NCBI RefSeq assembly: GCF_016097555.1
Contig: NC_054703.1
Coordinates: 22,352,914 to 22,416,913, forward strand
Length of the DNA stretch: 64,000 bases
Reading direction: 5' to 3'
From: Gigantopelta aegis
Lineage: Eukaryota > Mollusca > Gastropoda > Neomphalida > Peltospiridae
Shown: positions 46,240 to 56,455 of the stretch, piece by piece
How positions within the stretch are numbered: the first letter of the stretch is position 1
How the letters are laid out: each line of letters starts with the position of its first letter
Notes under the pieces: model-generated
Databases searched by the model: none
Told to the model about the DNA's origin: nothing
The model's input: the letters and a program-made list of their open reading frames with translations, nothing else
Program-made: the position numbers and the translations under genes

Positions 46240-46465
46240 TTTTTACGTGATACTGACTTTTATTCTAAATTTTAATATTCTATATCTGTGATATTTGTAT
46301 TTCTGCACAGTTCTTTACACTGTGTTTTTATTTGACTCTTTAATTTTTATATTGATGTTGATCATCACTTCTTGTTTTGACTTCACCATTGTTTGACACC
46401 AAATAGCCGATGTATTTTTCGTGCTGGGGTGTCGTTAAACATTCATTCATTCATTCAATCCGCCA
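46240..46465 (+). mobile_element. LINE 3' end with (ATTC)n tail
   Basis: 3' non-coding end of a LINE: 'cacagttctttacactgtg' as in 56300-56335, then 'tgacaccaaatagccgatg', 'gtgctggggtgtcgttaaac' and (ATTC)n. The last segment matches SINE tail A. A second, coding-bearing copy is at 56020-56455. Confidence 0.7.
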
Positions 46466-46599
46466 TTTGAATTTCAAAATGGCCACATCAGCATATAATA
46501 ACTAGGTCATCCTTGCTTCTAGCCTACGTATGTAATTGGTTGATCTAAATGTGTTTAATGTTATGCTTTAGAAACTTTCTTTTTTTCTGTGTTTTTTGT

Positions 46600-47072
46600 T
46601 TCGTACTTATATCCAATTAAGGTTCAAATACGCTGTCCTGGACACAAACCTCAGCTATCTGGTTTAGCTGTCCAAGAACAAAAGACGTGTACATTATGTA
46701 ATATAGATGATATTGGAGATGAGTTTCATTATCTATTTATATGCAATAAATTCAAAGATGCGCGAATGAGACAGCTAAAGAAATATTATTTTGTGAAACC
46801 AAATGTGATCAAAATGTGTATGTGTATATATATTTATCTGTTATATGTATACAATCCTCTGATGCTACTGGCTGGTGGCCTTGAGCGAAATAAAGATCTA
46901 GTATGTTTTGTTAGTTGTTAGTGGTTACTGACGGAGAAGGGGGTGTAGTGGTCTTACACCTACCCATTGAGCCCTTAAGAACTCGCTCTGGGTGGGAGCC
47001 GGTACCGGGCTGCGAAGCCTGTACCTACCAGTCCTATGTCCGATGACTTAACCACGACGCCATCGATGCCGG
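46600..47072 (-). mobile_element. SINE type C, minus strand, split by a LINE fragment
   Basis: First part 46600-46675 (reversed tail 'tatatccaattaaggttcaa'), second part about 46906-47072 (reversed body and head, 'gagcccttaagaactcgctc' to 'ttaaccacgacgccatcga'). In between lies a 3' LINE piece. Confidence 0.85.
46676..46905 (+). mobile_element. LINE ORF2 C-terminal fragment inside a SINE
   Basis: Translates as TCTLCNIDDIGDEFHYLFIC then KFKDARMRQLKKYYF, closely matching the cysteine motif at the end of the 34-40 kb LINE (CTSCDESEIGDEFHYLF). A short 5'-truncated copy of that LINE family inserted into the SINE. Confidence 0.75.
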
Positions 47073-47182
47073 AAATGTTATGGTGCATTAGTGCTTATGC
47101 GAAAATAAATTCATACGCACACACCCGACAGTAAAATGTCATTCCAACGGAGTTTAGAGCCGACCCTTGAGTTGTACTACAG

Positions 47183-47425
47183 TTAAAGTTTGTTTTGTTT
47201 ATCGACACCACTGGCGCACATTGATTCATTAATCATCGTTGTACCACTGGGCTACGTTCTGCCCCTGGGCTACGTTGATGCCTGTCGTAAAAGAGTAGCC
47301 TATGTGTCGAAGGCGGGTTTCCTCTAAAAACAGTGTCAGAATGACCATATGCTTGACGTCCAATAGCCGATGATAAGATACAAAAATCAATGTGCTGTAG
47401 TGGCGTCGTTAAATAAAACAAACTT
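47183..47425. mobile_element. SINE pieces, rearranged
   Basis: 'gtttatcgacaccactggcg' (tail A, minus) is followed by 'accactgggctacgttctgc' (head, minus) with the body deleted, then plus-strand body and tail from 'agagtagcctatgtgtcg' to 'tagtggcgtcgttaaataaa'. Two truncated insertions or one inversion. Confidence 0.7.
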
Positions 47426-47460
47426 TTACTTGACTATTTATCGATATCTATCTATCTACA

Positions 47461-47501
<41 letters not shown>

Positions 47502-48128
47502 ACTTGCATCATTATTAACACACATACATCTTCAACCAAACTGTAATAAACGAAAAGGAAGTTTGCCATAAATGTATAATTAGAGGGAAGCAACTTGCCG
47601 TGATTTTACGATCAGTATCGTTTATGTGCCCCGAGCACTAGTTCACAAGAATGTGGCTGTTCTATCGTGCCTAGGCTATTGCACTAACTCACACACAACA
47701 AAACTAGGCTACATATTCACAACCTTACCGAACATTACACACACACACACACACACACACAGGGCTGCATGACAACCAACTAAAAGTGAGTTATACCTGC
47801 ATGTCGGACAGTCACACACACAAACACTGTCCCGATACAACACACACACACACACAAAGGAACACACATTACACGAGAAACACACACAAGATTTTTTGTG
47901 TGAAAGGTGTGGGAATACACACACACAACACACACACAGTGAGCACACACGTGATAGCGACACACACATGATTGTGACGGGACAATGAACACACACACAG
48001 CACGATTGGCACACGCAGGAAAACCAACATATATAGGAGAAAAGTGTTAGTAAATATATGACATCAGAGTTAAATATATAAATAGCCGTACAGGAAACCA
48101 GTAGTATTCCCAATATGAAAATCCTTAC
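47426..48128. repeat. CA-rich low-complexity region
   Basis: (CA)n at 47462-47498 and 47738-47760, then irregular CA-rich DNA to about 48005. Cys/Val-rich minus-strand frames here are artefacts of the dinucleotide. Confidence 0.8.
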
Positions 48129-48222
48129 ATGTGTGTCGTCGTCTTAACTCTCCCCGGATGAACTCGTATTCTTGGGCTGACGTAATAATCACCATGTACG
48201 AGTTCATGCTCTCACAGTATCC
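48129..48222 (-). CDS. Lectin locus D: second-part C-type lectin exon, intact
   Basis: Minus-strand exon of exactly 94 bases, acceptor 'tcaattcag' and donor 't|gtaagg'. It enters in phase 0 and leaves in phase 1, like the exons at 13220 and 63020. The protein reads GYCESMNSYMVIITSA then EYEFIRGEL: the CTLD cysteine, the MVII strand and the E.EFI helix. No stop or frameshift. Neither its first-part exon nor its downstream exon was found on the minus strand nearby. At only 31 codons it is easy to miss. The family call rests on clear similarity to the two other exons here; expression is unknown. Confidence 0.78.
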
Positions 48223-48559
48223 CTGAATTGATTACGGTTTAGAAAAAAACAATACTATTAATACTATATACAGAGACCTCCCCCGTAAAATTATCGTAAG
48301 CTATGACGTCACTACACACCCTGCGATGGTTTTACGAAGAAAAATAGAGGATAAGCAGGCATGTCGGAGCATGGTGGTGGTTTATTTATTTATTATTATT
48401 ATTCCACAATAATGAATAACATTTCTGAATAAAAAATATTCTTCGTAGTACATTTTAAGGCAGAGATGAATTTTGCTTGTAGAATGCAGGAAATTGCAAT
48501 TCAGGACCTCTAGTTTTCAAAATGTTCTAAAAAGTATTGTTTTGACCCTGTGAGATAAA
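48223..48559. other. Spacer between the two minus-strand lectin exon copies
   Basis: AT-rich. No first-part CTLD exon found. Confidence 0.5.
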
Positions 48560-48587
48560 GGTAGGAATTCATGCGTTCACAGTACGC
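48560..48587 (-). pseudogene. Truncated second-part C-type lectin exon
   Basis: On the minus strand, acceptor 'tttatttcag' is followed by codons for AYCERMNSYL, matching the start of the exon at 63020 almost perfectly, and then similarity ends. No donor. A broken duplicate of the locus D exon, 338 bases upstream of it. Confidence 0.7.
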
Positions 48588-48589
48588 CT

Positions 48590-49110
48590 GAAATAAAATA
48601 ACACATTAACATTTTAAATAAAAGAACAATAACAAAATATTTTGGAGAATATCTGCTGTTTGAGGGGGAAAAAAGGCCATCCACCACCAGCTCCACCACC
48701 ACCACCACCCAGTCCCACACCTCCCCAAAGTGTAATATATCAGTTACCTTGAGTGTAAAGATCTGAATCCATTTATCCATCGTCGGTGGGTCCATTGGTC
48801 TATTTCTCGTTTCCACTGAAACTGGGGGGGGGGGGGGGGCAAGGGGACATGTGTCCCCCCGCCCCACTTTTCAAATATTTTGCTTTATATTTGTTTTATC
48901 ATAATGTAAAAGTGTGTAAATATAAAAAGTGTGTCCCCCACCTTTTGGCACTTTTCTACGCCACTGGTTTCGGTGTATATTATCATACGTACTATCCTGT
49001 TTGTGGGATAATGCATGTAAAAGATCCTTTCCTGTTTATTAAATCGAAAAAGATAGTCCACGGCATGGCGGTAGCGGGGTTTTTCTAAAATTATCACTGT
49101 GGCCCTTACA
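48590..49110. other. GGT/CCA-rich stretch and SINE scraps
   Basis: (CCA)n near 48690-48715. SINE scrap 'gtcggtgggtccattggtct' at 48782, a G-run with 'gtgtccccccgccccac' (48824-48870), then another SINE piece from 'atcatacgtactatcctgtt' to 'gtagcggggtttttct' (48983-49090). Confidence 0.6.
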
Positions 49111-49167
49111 CATAATGGGCCGAAATTAGGAAGCCCTATTTTTTCTTAAATGCAGGTGTTCAAGTAT

Positions 49168-49430
49168 ATACCGGCAACGGTGGCGTCGTGGTTAAGCCAT
49201 CGGACATAAGACTGGCAGGTACAGGGTTTGCAGCCCGGTACCGGCTCCCATCCAGAGCTAGTTTTAACGATTCAGTGGGTAGGCGTACGACCACTGCACC
49301 CTCTTCTCTCTAACTAACAACTAACCAACTAATAACTAACCCACTGTCCTGGACAGACAGCCCAGGTAGCTGAGGTGTGTGCCCAGGACAGCGTACTTGA
49401 ATCTTAATTGTATATAAGCACGAAAAATAT
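49168..49430 (+). mobile_element. SINE type C, near full length
   Basis: 'caacggtggcgtcgtggtta', B-box 'agggtttgcagcccgg', 'gctgaggtgtgtgcccagga', tail 'tcttaattgtatataagcac'. Confidence 0.9.
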
Positions 49431-49984
49431 GACTAGATCAAACTCTTCAAATAAATAAACTTTAACAAAAAGTTATATGTTTTCTCAGTTGAATGTGTTT
49501 TAAATAACTACAAAATCGTAATGAGGGCCGTATCTCTGCACAATGTTATTTGTTGGCGTGTAATTAGTACCCCACTGTTTAGGTCGCTCTGTTTGCAGGA
49601 CTTTCGTGCAAATCAAAGCCATACAAGAGGCTATGAGTTTTACTGAGTAGGTGGCCATGCAAAGGTACATTCTCCAAATGGCTAGAAATTGTGAGCATGA
49701 AACCGTTTGATGCCATTTCAAAGATTTTTGTTTTGCTTTGTAAATTAGCATTCATAAGTCGATGGCCGTTCCAGCTGGAAGCGTGATTTGGTGTCAAACC
49801 CTGGGTTGTTGGGGGGAGAACATGAAAATAGTGGTACGGTTTTCTATTTTGTTTTTGCACACCAGAAACTCCATATGTATACACAAATATATTTTAGTTC
49901 TGAAAGCGGACCATTTGCTTCCGGGCCTACGTTTGTCCGAACACCCCGAATACTTTTAGCATACAAATGACACCAATACTTTGA
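49431..49984. other. No gene recognised
   Basis: No repeat or coding signal I can name. Confidence 0.4.
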
Positions 49985-50077
49985 CGTTGTTTTTGATGAA
50001 TATTTTAGTTTGTGTGTAAGCGTGGAAAATGCATTGTTACCGAATATATGCGCAACAGCTCACGAAGACACATTTTA

Positions 50078-50170
<93 letters not shown>
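49985..50170. repeat. Third copy of the duplicated-block end, plus (TA)n
   Basis: 'agtttgtgtgtaagcgtgga' matches 2524-2545 and 31805-31830; then 'caacagctcacgaagacaca' and a (TA)n array (50083-50170), the same arrangement as in the two block copies. Confidence 0.6.
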
Positions 50171-50173
<3 letters not shown>

Positions 50174-51666
50174 TCAAAAAAAAAAGAAACGCAAAAGGGT
50201 ACAAATGGGTTATAACTCCGATTTTATGTTTCCTACCGGTTCATGCTTTGTGAATATAAGGTCATTGCATGTCCCAAACACATTCCCACGGTTACATTCG
50301 ATAAAACGCAGCTACTGTACAATAAAGTTCCAAAATGTGAATATTCGAAAAAACGCAGCCACGTGCAAACCATGTCACCACTGCACGTGCGTTGTCTGCA
50401 CGTGCAACATGAACACCGACAGTATAAAAGTGCAGGGTGTTCGCTTGCCTGGCCTCTGTATCTGGCCGACAGTTGACAATCCAGGACATGCCACGTCTCA
50501 GTGAACCGCAGAGAAACAATGCCATCGGCCGACTAGACGCAGGCGAATCCAGAACGGCCGTTGCCAGGGCATTCCATGTGTCCCCAAGCACCATCTCCAG
50601 ACTGTGGGACCGTTACCAGCAACATGGATCAACACGTGACCTCCCTAGATCCGGTCGACCACGGGTCACTACCCCCGGGCAGGACCGCTACATCCGGGTA
50701 CGCCACCTTCGGGAACGATTGACTACTGCCACCTCCACAGCCGCAGCAATACCAGGTTTGCGCAGGATATCCGACCAGACCGTACGGAACCGCCTACGTG
50801 AGGTAGGAATTCGTGCCAGACGTCCAGTTCGAGGTGTCATCTTAACACCACAACACCGTCGACTCCGACTGCAGTGGTGCCAGATTCATCGACAATGGCC
50901 TCAACTGCGATGGAGACAGGTGTGGTTTAGTGACGAGTCCCGATTTCTGCTCCGACGTCATGATGGAAGATGTCGCGTGTATAGGCGTCGTGGTAAACGT
51001 TATGCGGCAAACGGCGTGCAGGAAGTGGACAGATTCGGCGGGGGTAGTGTCATGGTGTGGGCAGCCATCTCACACACTGGCAGAACTGACCTGGTCCACG
51101 TGCAGGGCAACCTGAATGCACAGGGCTACATTGACCAGATCCTCCGGCCACACATCGTTCCAGTTATGGCCAACGCCAACGCAGTGTTCCAACATGACAA
51201 CGCCAGGCCTCACACAGCACGTCTCACAACGGCTTTCCTACAGAACAACAACATTAATGTCCTTCCTTGGCCATCGATATCACCGGATTTGAACCCAATT
51301 GAGCATCTATGATACGAGTTGGACCGACGCCTCCGACAGCGACAACCACAGCCACAGACCCTGCCCGAGCTGGCAGCAGCCTTGCAGGCCGAGTGGGCCA
51401 CCATCCCCCGGGACGTCATCCGTACTCTGGTTGCTTCAATGGGCAGGTGGTGCCAGGCAGTTGTCAACACACGCGGAGGCCACACCCGGTATTGACTCCA
51501 GATGACCTTGACCTTGGTGGTGTGTCCTATCACTTACTCACAATGGACTAGAGTGAATTTTGAACAATCCTGCAACATTTGGTAATTATCGGACTCACCA
51601 TTCAATAATTAAATCAATTCTCCAAATGTTACGACAATGTGGTTTTGCGTTTCTTCTTTTGAAGAG
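50171..51666 (+). mobile_element. Tc1/mariner element, family A, copy A3
   Basis: Left end 'tcttcaaaaa' lacking the first C of A1, right end 'cttcttttgaagag' before TA. Sits in a (TA)n array. About a dozen substitutions from A1 by eye. Directly downstream lies a lectin exon stub. Confidence 0.9.
50488..51495 (+). pseudogene. Tc1 transposase of copy A3, one nonsense codon
   Basis: Start at 50488 as in A1. The frame is intact through the helix-turn-helix, D149, D237 and NPIE with E272, then TGA at 51310-51312 where A1 has TGG (clustered change 'tatgatacg' versus 'tatgggacg'). The last about 60 residues are cut. All three catalytic acids precede the stop, but loss of the C-terminus probably inactivates it. 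Confidence 0.9.
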
Positions 51667-51675
51667 TATATATAT

Positions 51676-51710
51676 ATTCTAAGGCATATTGCCAAAGCAT
51701 GAATTCCTAC
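51676..51710 (+). pseudogene. Lectin locus C: stub of the second-part C-type lectin exon
   Basis: After a TA array and 'ttctaag', the sequence 'gcatattgccaaagcatgaa' continues to 'ttcctaccttgt', matching the first 33 bases of the exon at 13220, then dissolves into (TG)n (51711-51757). Like loci A and B, a TA-rich tract sits just upstream of the exon. Confidence 0.7.
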
Positions 51711-51711
51711 C

Positions 51712-51757
<46 letters not shown>

Positions 51758-51760
<3 letters not shown>

Positions 51761-52155
51761 TTAGATTTTGACCACACCCTCCAAAAAGGTGTATTAGCAT
51801 GCATGATATGAAAACAGATGAAACAATAGTCATGTTTTAATTATGGATAGCATTTACGTTTTAGTTACGTCCTATGAGAAAATACCCTTGAATGAGTAGA
51901 GCCAGCTTATCTCATTCCTATCTCAAGACATTTGCGGACATCGAGGGCTGGGTTCATGCCAAGAGACGGGGCAGCTTTTCTATTACCGTGACTTAAATGT
52001 GTGGGGGAGATGAAGGGGGAGATGAAGGGGATAATTCAGAACAGATAATTCAAAGGGTTTTTTTTTTTTTTTTTTTTTTTAAATGGAGTTTAAGCAGGTT
52101 AATATTAACTAGCTTAATCTTAGTAAACATGTTTGTAATTTATATAATACTTTTA
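51758..52155. other. No gene seen
   Basis: Two tandem 'gagatgaaggggga' units near 52008 and a T-run at 52061-52080. Confidence 0.4.
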
Positions 52156-52568
52156 ACCCTAGAGGAAAGGACCCGGAAGGGGACGCATCGCGACCAATCG
52201 AGAGTGTGTTCCAACATCCTGGTAAGTACCCAAAGTTGCTGGGCCGGATTTCAATGAGTGGGGCGTGCCGGAGGGTGTGGGGGGAGGGCTTCTATCCAGG
52301 CAACCTATCGGTCGGAACCGCCTACGCCCTACGGCACCCAAACATGCACCCTAACACGGCGTTCCTCCCCCACCCCGCCCAACCCCAAGTTATCCATGCA
52401 GCTGTCTTGGGCACCCACATTCTTATGATGAGATGAAGGGAAGCAAAGGAGGGAATGATGAGGAAGTGGGGAGATGATAGAGATGTTGAAGAACAACCCG
52501 CCATCAGCAGTCCGAGCCGTGGAGAGTGAAACGCATGGTTGGAGGTTGTAGTTGTAGTTTATTTTGTG
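52156..52568. other. Unexplained GC-rich segment
   Basis: Clearly more GC-rich than its surroundings, e.g. 'ggaccgcctacgccctacgg'-like text near 52315-52340 and purine-rich 'gaggaagtggggagatgat' near 52460. No domain recognised in any frame. Could be a fragment of an unclassified element. Confidence 0.4.
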
Positions 52569-52569
52569 T

Positions 52570-52862
52570 TTGTTTTTGTTTAACGACACCACTAGAGCAC
52601 ATTGGTTAATTATTCATCGGCAATTGGATGTCAAACATTTGGTAATTCTGACTTGTAGTCATCAGAAGAAGACCGCTACATATTTCCTAATGCAGCAAGG
52701 GATCTCTTATATGCACCATTCCACGGGCAGGATAGCACATACCACGGCATTTGATGTACCAGTCGTAGTGCACTGGCTGGAACGAGAAATAGCCCAATAG
52801 GCCCACTGACGGGGGTCGATCCCAAACCGACCGTGCATCAATCGAGCGCTTTACCACTGAGT
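52570..52862 (-). mobile_element. SINE, tail A, minus strand, full length
   Basis: 'ttgtttaacgacaccactag' to 'gagcgctttaccactgagta'. Carries private variants ('ccattccacgggcaggatag') also seen in the fragment at 54428-54537. Confidence 0.88.
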
Positions 52863-52867
52863 AGTTG

Positions 52868-53166
52868 AAGACGTAGCCCAATTGTAAAGCGTTTGCTTGA
52901 TGTGCGGTCGGTGGGCTCATTGGGCTATTTCTCGCTCCAGCTAGTGCACCACGACTGGTACATCAAAGCCGTGGTATGTGCTATCCTGTCTATGGGATGG
53001 TGCATATAAAAGATCTCTTGCTGCTAATCGAAAATAGTAGCCCATGAAGTGGCGACATCTGGTTTCCTCTCTCAATGGCTGTGTAGTCCTTAACCATATG
53101 TCCGACGCCATATACCCGTAAATAAAATGTGTTGAGTGTGCCGTTAAATAAAACATTTCCTTCCTT
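52868..53166 (+). mobile_element. SINE, tail B, head shortened
   Basis: 'gacgtagcccaattgtaaag' to 'gtgccgttaaataaaacatt'. Head-to-head with the previous SINE. Confidence 0.85.
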
Positions 53167-53167
53167 T

Positions 53168-53366
53168 AGTCCAGTCGTCTGATGTGTGGCGGTTCAGCAT
53201 CGATCCCCGTCGGTGGGCCTGGACCCACTGGGCTATTTCTCGTTGCAACCAGTGCTCCACAACTAGTGTAACAAAGGTCGTGGTGCCTGTATGTACTATC
53301 CTGTATATGATATGCTGCATATAAAAGACCACGTGCTGCTAATCGGAACGAGTAGCCTATATTTGC
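53168..53366 (+). mobile_element. SINE body fragment
   Basis: 'catcgatccccgtcggtggg' to 'tgctgctaatcggaacgagt'. Both ends missing. Confidence 0.75.
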
Positions 53367-53711
53367 CTACAGTGTGGAAAACGGTAAACCGACATCACCA
53401 ACAGGTAGGAATACCAGTCCATCAAGCATCTGACAGAAACGGTAACACTCCTCTTTCTGATAACGTCAAATGATTTGTTGTAAAGCGATTGGTTAGAATA
53501 TTAATTTTGAACTAATTAACATAAGGGATAACGTCAAATTAAGTTGAATTAGTGAAAAGTGAATGTGAAGACTGACTTTAAAGGGATAAAGTGGTTTCAG
53601 TGTTACTGTGCGTGTGGATTTCAGAGGACGATTGTGATAGTGTGATATTATTCTCGGAAAAGACAGCTAGCGTAATAATTGTGCCCGTAGATTTATGTGT
53701 TTTCGCGGCTT
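53367..53711. other. No gene seen
   Basis: Contains two 'gataacgtcaaat' units near 53460 and 53527; nothing else recognised. Confidence 0.4.
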
Positions 53712-54182
53712 ACTCCCATTTGGTCGAATTCCCAATAGATCGAACTGCTAAAACAATAATAGATATGGCTCAATGGTCTTACTGACATGCATGTTGTTAC
53801 CTCAGTCATTATAATGAACTGTTCCAGATTATATTTTGAAGCAGCAGTTTCTTTCGGAATGTTACACTCACAATGTCACAATCACTGCAGCTTCATGAGG
53901 TGACCAATGGCGTCCAGGTTCTGCATGGGTGTCTTGGTTCTGTCAGTGAGTTGCTGCTTGAGGCGACGGACTCTGTTGTCGAGATCTCGTAGACTCTCTT
54001 CATCGGTGGGGGTGCAGCTCCAGCATTCAACTGCACCAACTTTGCTCTTTCACATTTCTCTATCCCTTTTGACCATATTCATTACATACACAGGTAATCT
54101 GGTTGTTGGTATATAACAGACGAGTACTTACGTTTTGATCAACTGGCATTTCGACCAATTGGGAATTCGACCAAATGGGACG
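53712..54182. mobile_element. DNA element with 35-base inverted ends
   Basis: Left 'cccatttggtcgaattccca' at 53716 and the reversed right end 'cccatttggtcgaattccca' from 54179 are identical over 20 bases and similar beyond. About 470 bases. Its interior holds a minus-strand coding-like exon (53882-54030). Confidence 0.7.
53882..54030 (-). CDS. Candidate terminal coding exon with a coiled-coil segment
   Basis: On the minus strand, acceptor 'ggtgcag' (54031) is followed by 49 codons: ECWSCTPTDEESLRDLDNR, then RRLKQQLTDRTKTPMQNLD, AIGHLMKLQ and TGA at 53884-53882. The charged heptad-like text and higher GC content than the surroundings suggest former or present coding. Not recognised as a known family. 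It lies inside an inverted-repeat element and may be captured sequence. Confidence 0.3.
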
Positions 54183-54199
54183 ACACCGTTTTTACGCAT

Positions 54200-54384
54200 G
54201 TAAGTTGTCGATTTGGTGGTTTTGTCAAATGTGACAGAGCTGCGCTCATGTCTCTCTTTTTATTTGTTGAACATTCTCTGTTATAACTTTTACTAGATGT
54301 TTTGTTTTTGTGTCTCAGTTCAAAACCGGAGTCGTTTAAAGCCTGAATTGCGGTGGCTCGCAGACTTTGTGCGGTGTAGGTCAT
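54200..54384 (-). pseudogene. Crypton-type tyrosine recombinase, C-terminal fragment
   Basis: Minus-strand frame: TAQSLRATAIQALNDSGFEL, then SKSYNRECSTNKKRDMS and ALSHLTKP. This matches the end of Crypton-type recombinases: the arginine of SLRATAI and the tyrosine of SYNRE are the expected catalytic positions. The intervening part with the conserved His-x-x-(Gly)-His region is shortened. The N-terminal part is not here. A second copy of its first about 25 codons is at 54538-54587. Confidence 0.6.
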
Positions 54385-54412
54385 GTTACAACAAGAGGTG
54401 ATAAAATTAATG
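54305..54412. repeat. 75-base direct repeat around a SINE piece
   Basis: 'aaagcctgaattgcggtggc' through 'acaacaagaggtgataaa' is present at 54338-54405 and again at 54542-54609, with the SINE fragment 54428-54537 between. Only a few differences between the two. Confidence 0.8.
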
Positions 54413-54427
54413 TAAAAAAAAGAGTAA

Positions 54428-54537
54428 AGTTTGTTTTATTTATTTGGTATATGCACCATTCCACGGGCAGGATAGCACATACCACGGCATTTGATGTACC
54501 GGTCCTAGTGCACGAGTGCTGGAACGAGAAATAACCC
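54428..54537 (-). mobile_element. SINE fragment between direct repeats
   Basis: 'tatgcaccattccacgggca' to 'ctggaacgagaaataaccca'; only the body. Shares private variants with the SINE at 52570-52862. Confidence 0.8.
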
Positions 54538-54620
54538 AATAAAGCCTGAATTGCGGTGGCTAGCAGACTTTGTGCGGTGTAGGTCATGTTACAACAAGAG
54601 GTGATAAACGTAATGTAAAG

Positions 54621-55203
54621 TCTCCATCAAAACTTTCGTGTCTGTCATCCGACATTGTGATTTCGTCTGTCCGTTTTTCGCTGTCACTCACAGTGCAGAC
54701 GATATTGGGATAAAAATAGAAACGATGGAATCCTCGGGAATTCTGTTGTTGATGTAACTGATAAAAAGTAGTTCCGGTAATAGCATTCTGTTTTTATTTG
54801 TTATCCGAAAAAGTGCAATTTTCACGTTCATGGAAGAATGAATGTTTTTTTTTAGATCACGTGATCGCATTTTAACCAATCCAGACGCCTAATACAAAAC
54901 AGTAATTATAAAATGTAATTATAAATGTATGAGCGCTTATCGTATTGCGAGGTATATTTAGTTGAACAACGATCCCAAGCTGTTACGCGTATATCAGCCA
55001 GCATTTCACCTCTTTGGTACTCAAACAAATCTAAAAGCATCACAGTTCTGTAACGGATTCAGTTAATAAGTGTTGATATCCGGGATGTGCAACGCTACAA
55101 CAGATACGGATTTCCAATACACGTCATGTGTAAATTGTTTTTATTTATGACTCTTATTTCACACTATCATTGTTGTTGCACATCTGTCGTTTGCATCCTG
55201 TTA
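54621..55203. other. No gene seen
   Basis: AT-rich, no repeat or coding signal. Confidence 0.4.
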
Positions 55204-55300
55204 GACACGGGGCGAGGGATAGTACACTGGTAACGTGTTCGACAGGTCCGCGATCCATCTAGAATTGATTCCCGTCTGTAGTGCTCCAAATATCTCATCA
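55204..55300 (+). mobile_element. SINE head fragment
   Basis: 'ggggcgagggatagtacact' to 'attgattcccgtctgtag'; diverged tRNA-like head only. An A-rich tract and a small (ACAACATACTACAAACC) array (55543-55625) follow. Confidence 0.6.
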
Positions 55301-55799
55301 CTATTGATTTTACATAGCCGAAAATAGACATGTAGCAATTGAATTTGACCTTTTTTTTAAACTTCCTACCTTAAAAAACCCCTAAAAATAACAACAAGGA
55401 AAAAAAAACCCAAACACACCTCCTCAAAAAACCCCAAAAAACAAAAAACCAAACAAAAAACAAACATGTTCGCCAACTGGAGTTTAAAGGTGTCCAAAAA
55501 AGGGAAGAACCTTTCATTAAATCTCAGTATACAGGCAACAGACTACAAACCACAACAACATACTACAAACCACAACAACATACTACCTACAACATACCAT
55601 AAACCACAACAACATACTGCATACAGTTATTCAACATACTACTGTATTCAGTTCTAGTTGGAGAAATCAATCCTGGTTTTACAGCATCAATATAGGAGCT
55701 CGTCTCCCTTGCAACCATTCATAACCTAACCATTAAGGTATTTCATTTTGCAATCAAATAAAAGAAAGAAAGGAGGTACTGTTTCCAATCGAACTGACT

Positions 55800-55925
55800 G
55801 GCTTAAATAGTGCTGTGATCTCTCTACAACTGGTGTCACAAATGCCGTGGTATGTGCCATCGTATCTGTGAAATGGTGCAGGTAAAAAATCCCTTGCTGG
55901 CAATGCAAAAGAGTAACTTTTATGC
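55800..55925 (+). mobile_element. SINE body fragment
   Basis: 'caactggtgtcacaaatgcc' and 'caggtaaaaaatcccttgct'; both ends missing. Confidence 0.65.
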
Positions 55926-56019
55926 ACAATAGAAGCGATATCGAGAAACACGCGGCCAATATATTTAAAGGTATACAATCCATGATTTCTTAGCACTCTG
56001 CATTATTTGTAACTATAGA

Positions 56020-56455
56020 TCAGTGGTGTGCATCTCTTTAATTGATAATGTTAGAAATCGTATACAATCTTATTTTAAAGAAGGACTCTCCTTCTCAGTG
56101 TGAACAATGTCAGTGTACACGGTGCGCCACATTTTGGTGGAGTGTAATCATCTGAAGTTAACGAAAAACGATATATTTGGCAAACGAAATGTGTTAGAAT
56201 CCTTTAAATTCCACCCATAATTAATGTTAAAGTTTTTGAAACACATTGATTTCTACACAACGCTTTAAAATGTACTTACCTTGATATTTGTATTCTATTA
56301 CACATTTCCCCACAACTCTTTACACTGTGAGTTTACATAATTATATACATTTTATTCTTAATGTAAATAATATTTCCATATATTTACTTTTTCTGACAAC
56401 CAAATAGCAGACGTGTAATTTTGTGCTGGGGTGCCGTCAAACATTCGTTCATATA
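56020..56455 (+). mobile_element. I/Jockey-like LINE 3' end
   Basis: Frameshifted C-terminal RT tail: QCEQC near 56095, then TVRHILVECNHL-like, and FLKHIDFY near 56235. This is the zinc-knuckle-like tail of many LINE ORF2 proteins. The 3' non-coding part ends 'tgacaaccaaatagcaga', 'tgctggggtgccgtcaaaca' and 'ttcgttcat', matching 46394-46465. Confidence 0.65.

Noticed and set aside
47709..48113. Cysteine/valine-rich 134-codon frame, minus strand
   Set aside because: Produced by irregular CA-rich DNA; no domain pattern, no splice or start context.
48590..48720. Possible W/DG-containing fourth lectin exon on the minus strand
   Set aside because: The tryptophan-rich text comes from a (GGT)n array; no splice sites or cysteines in the right places.
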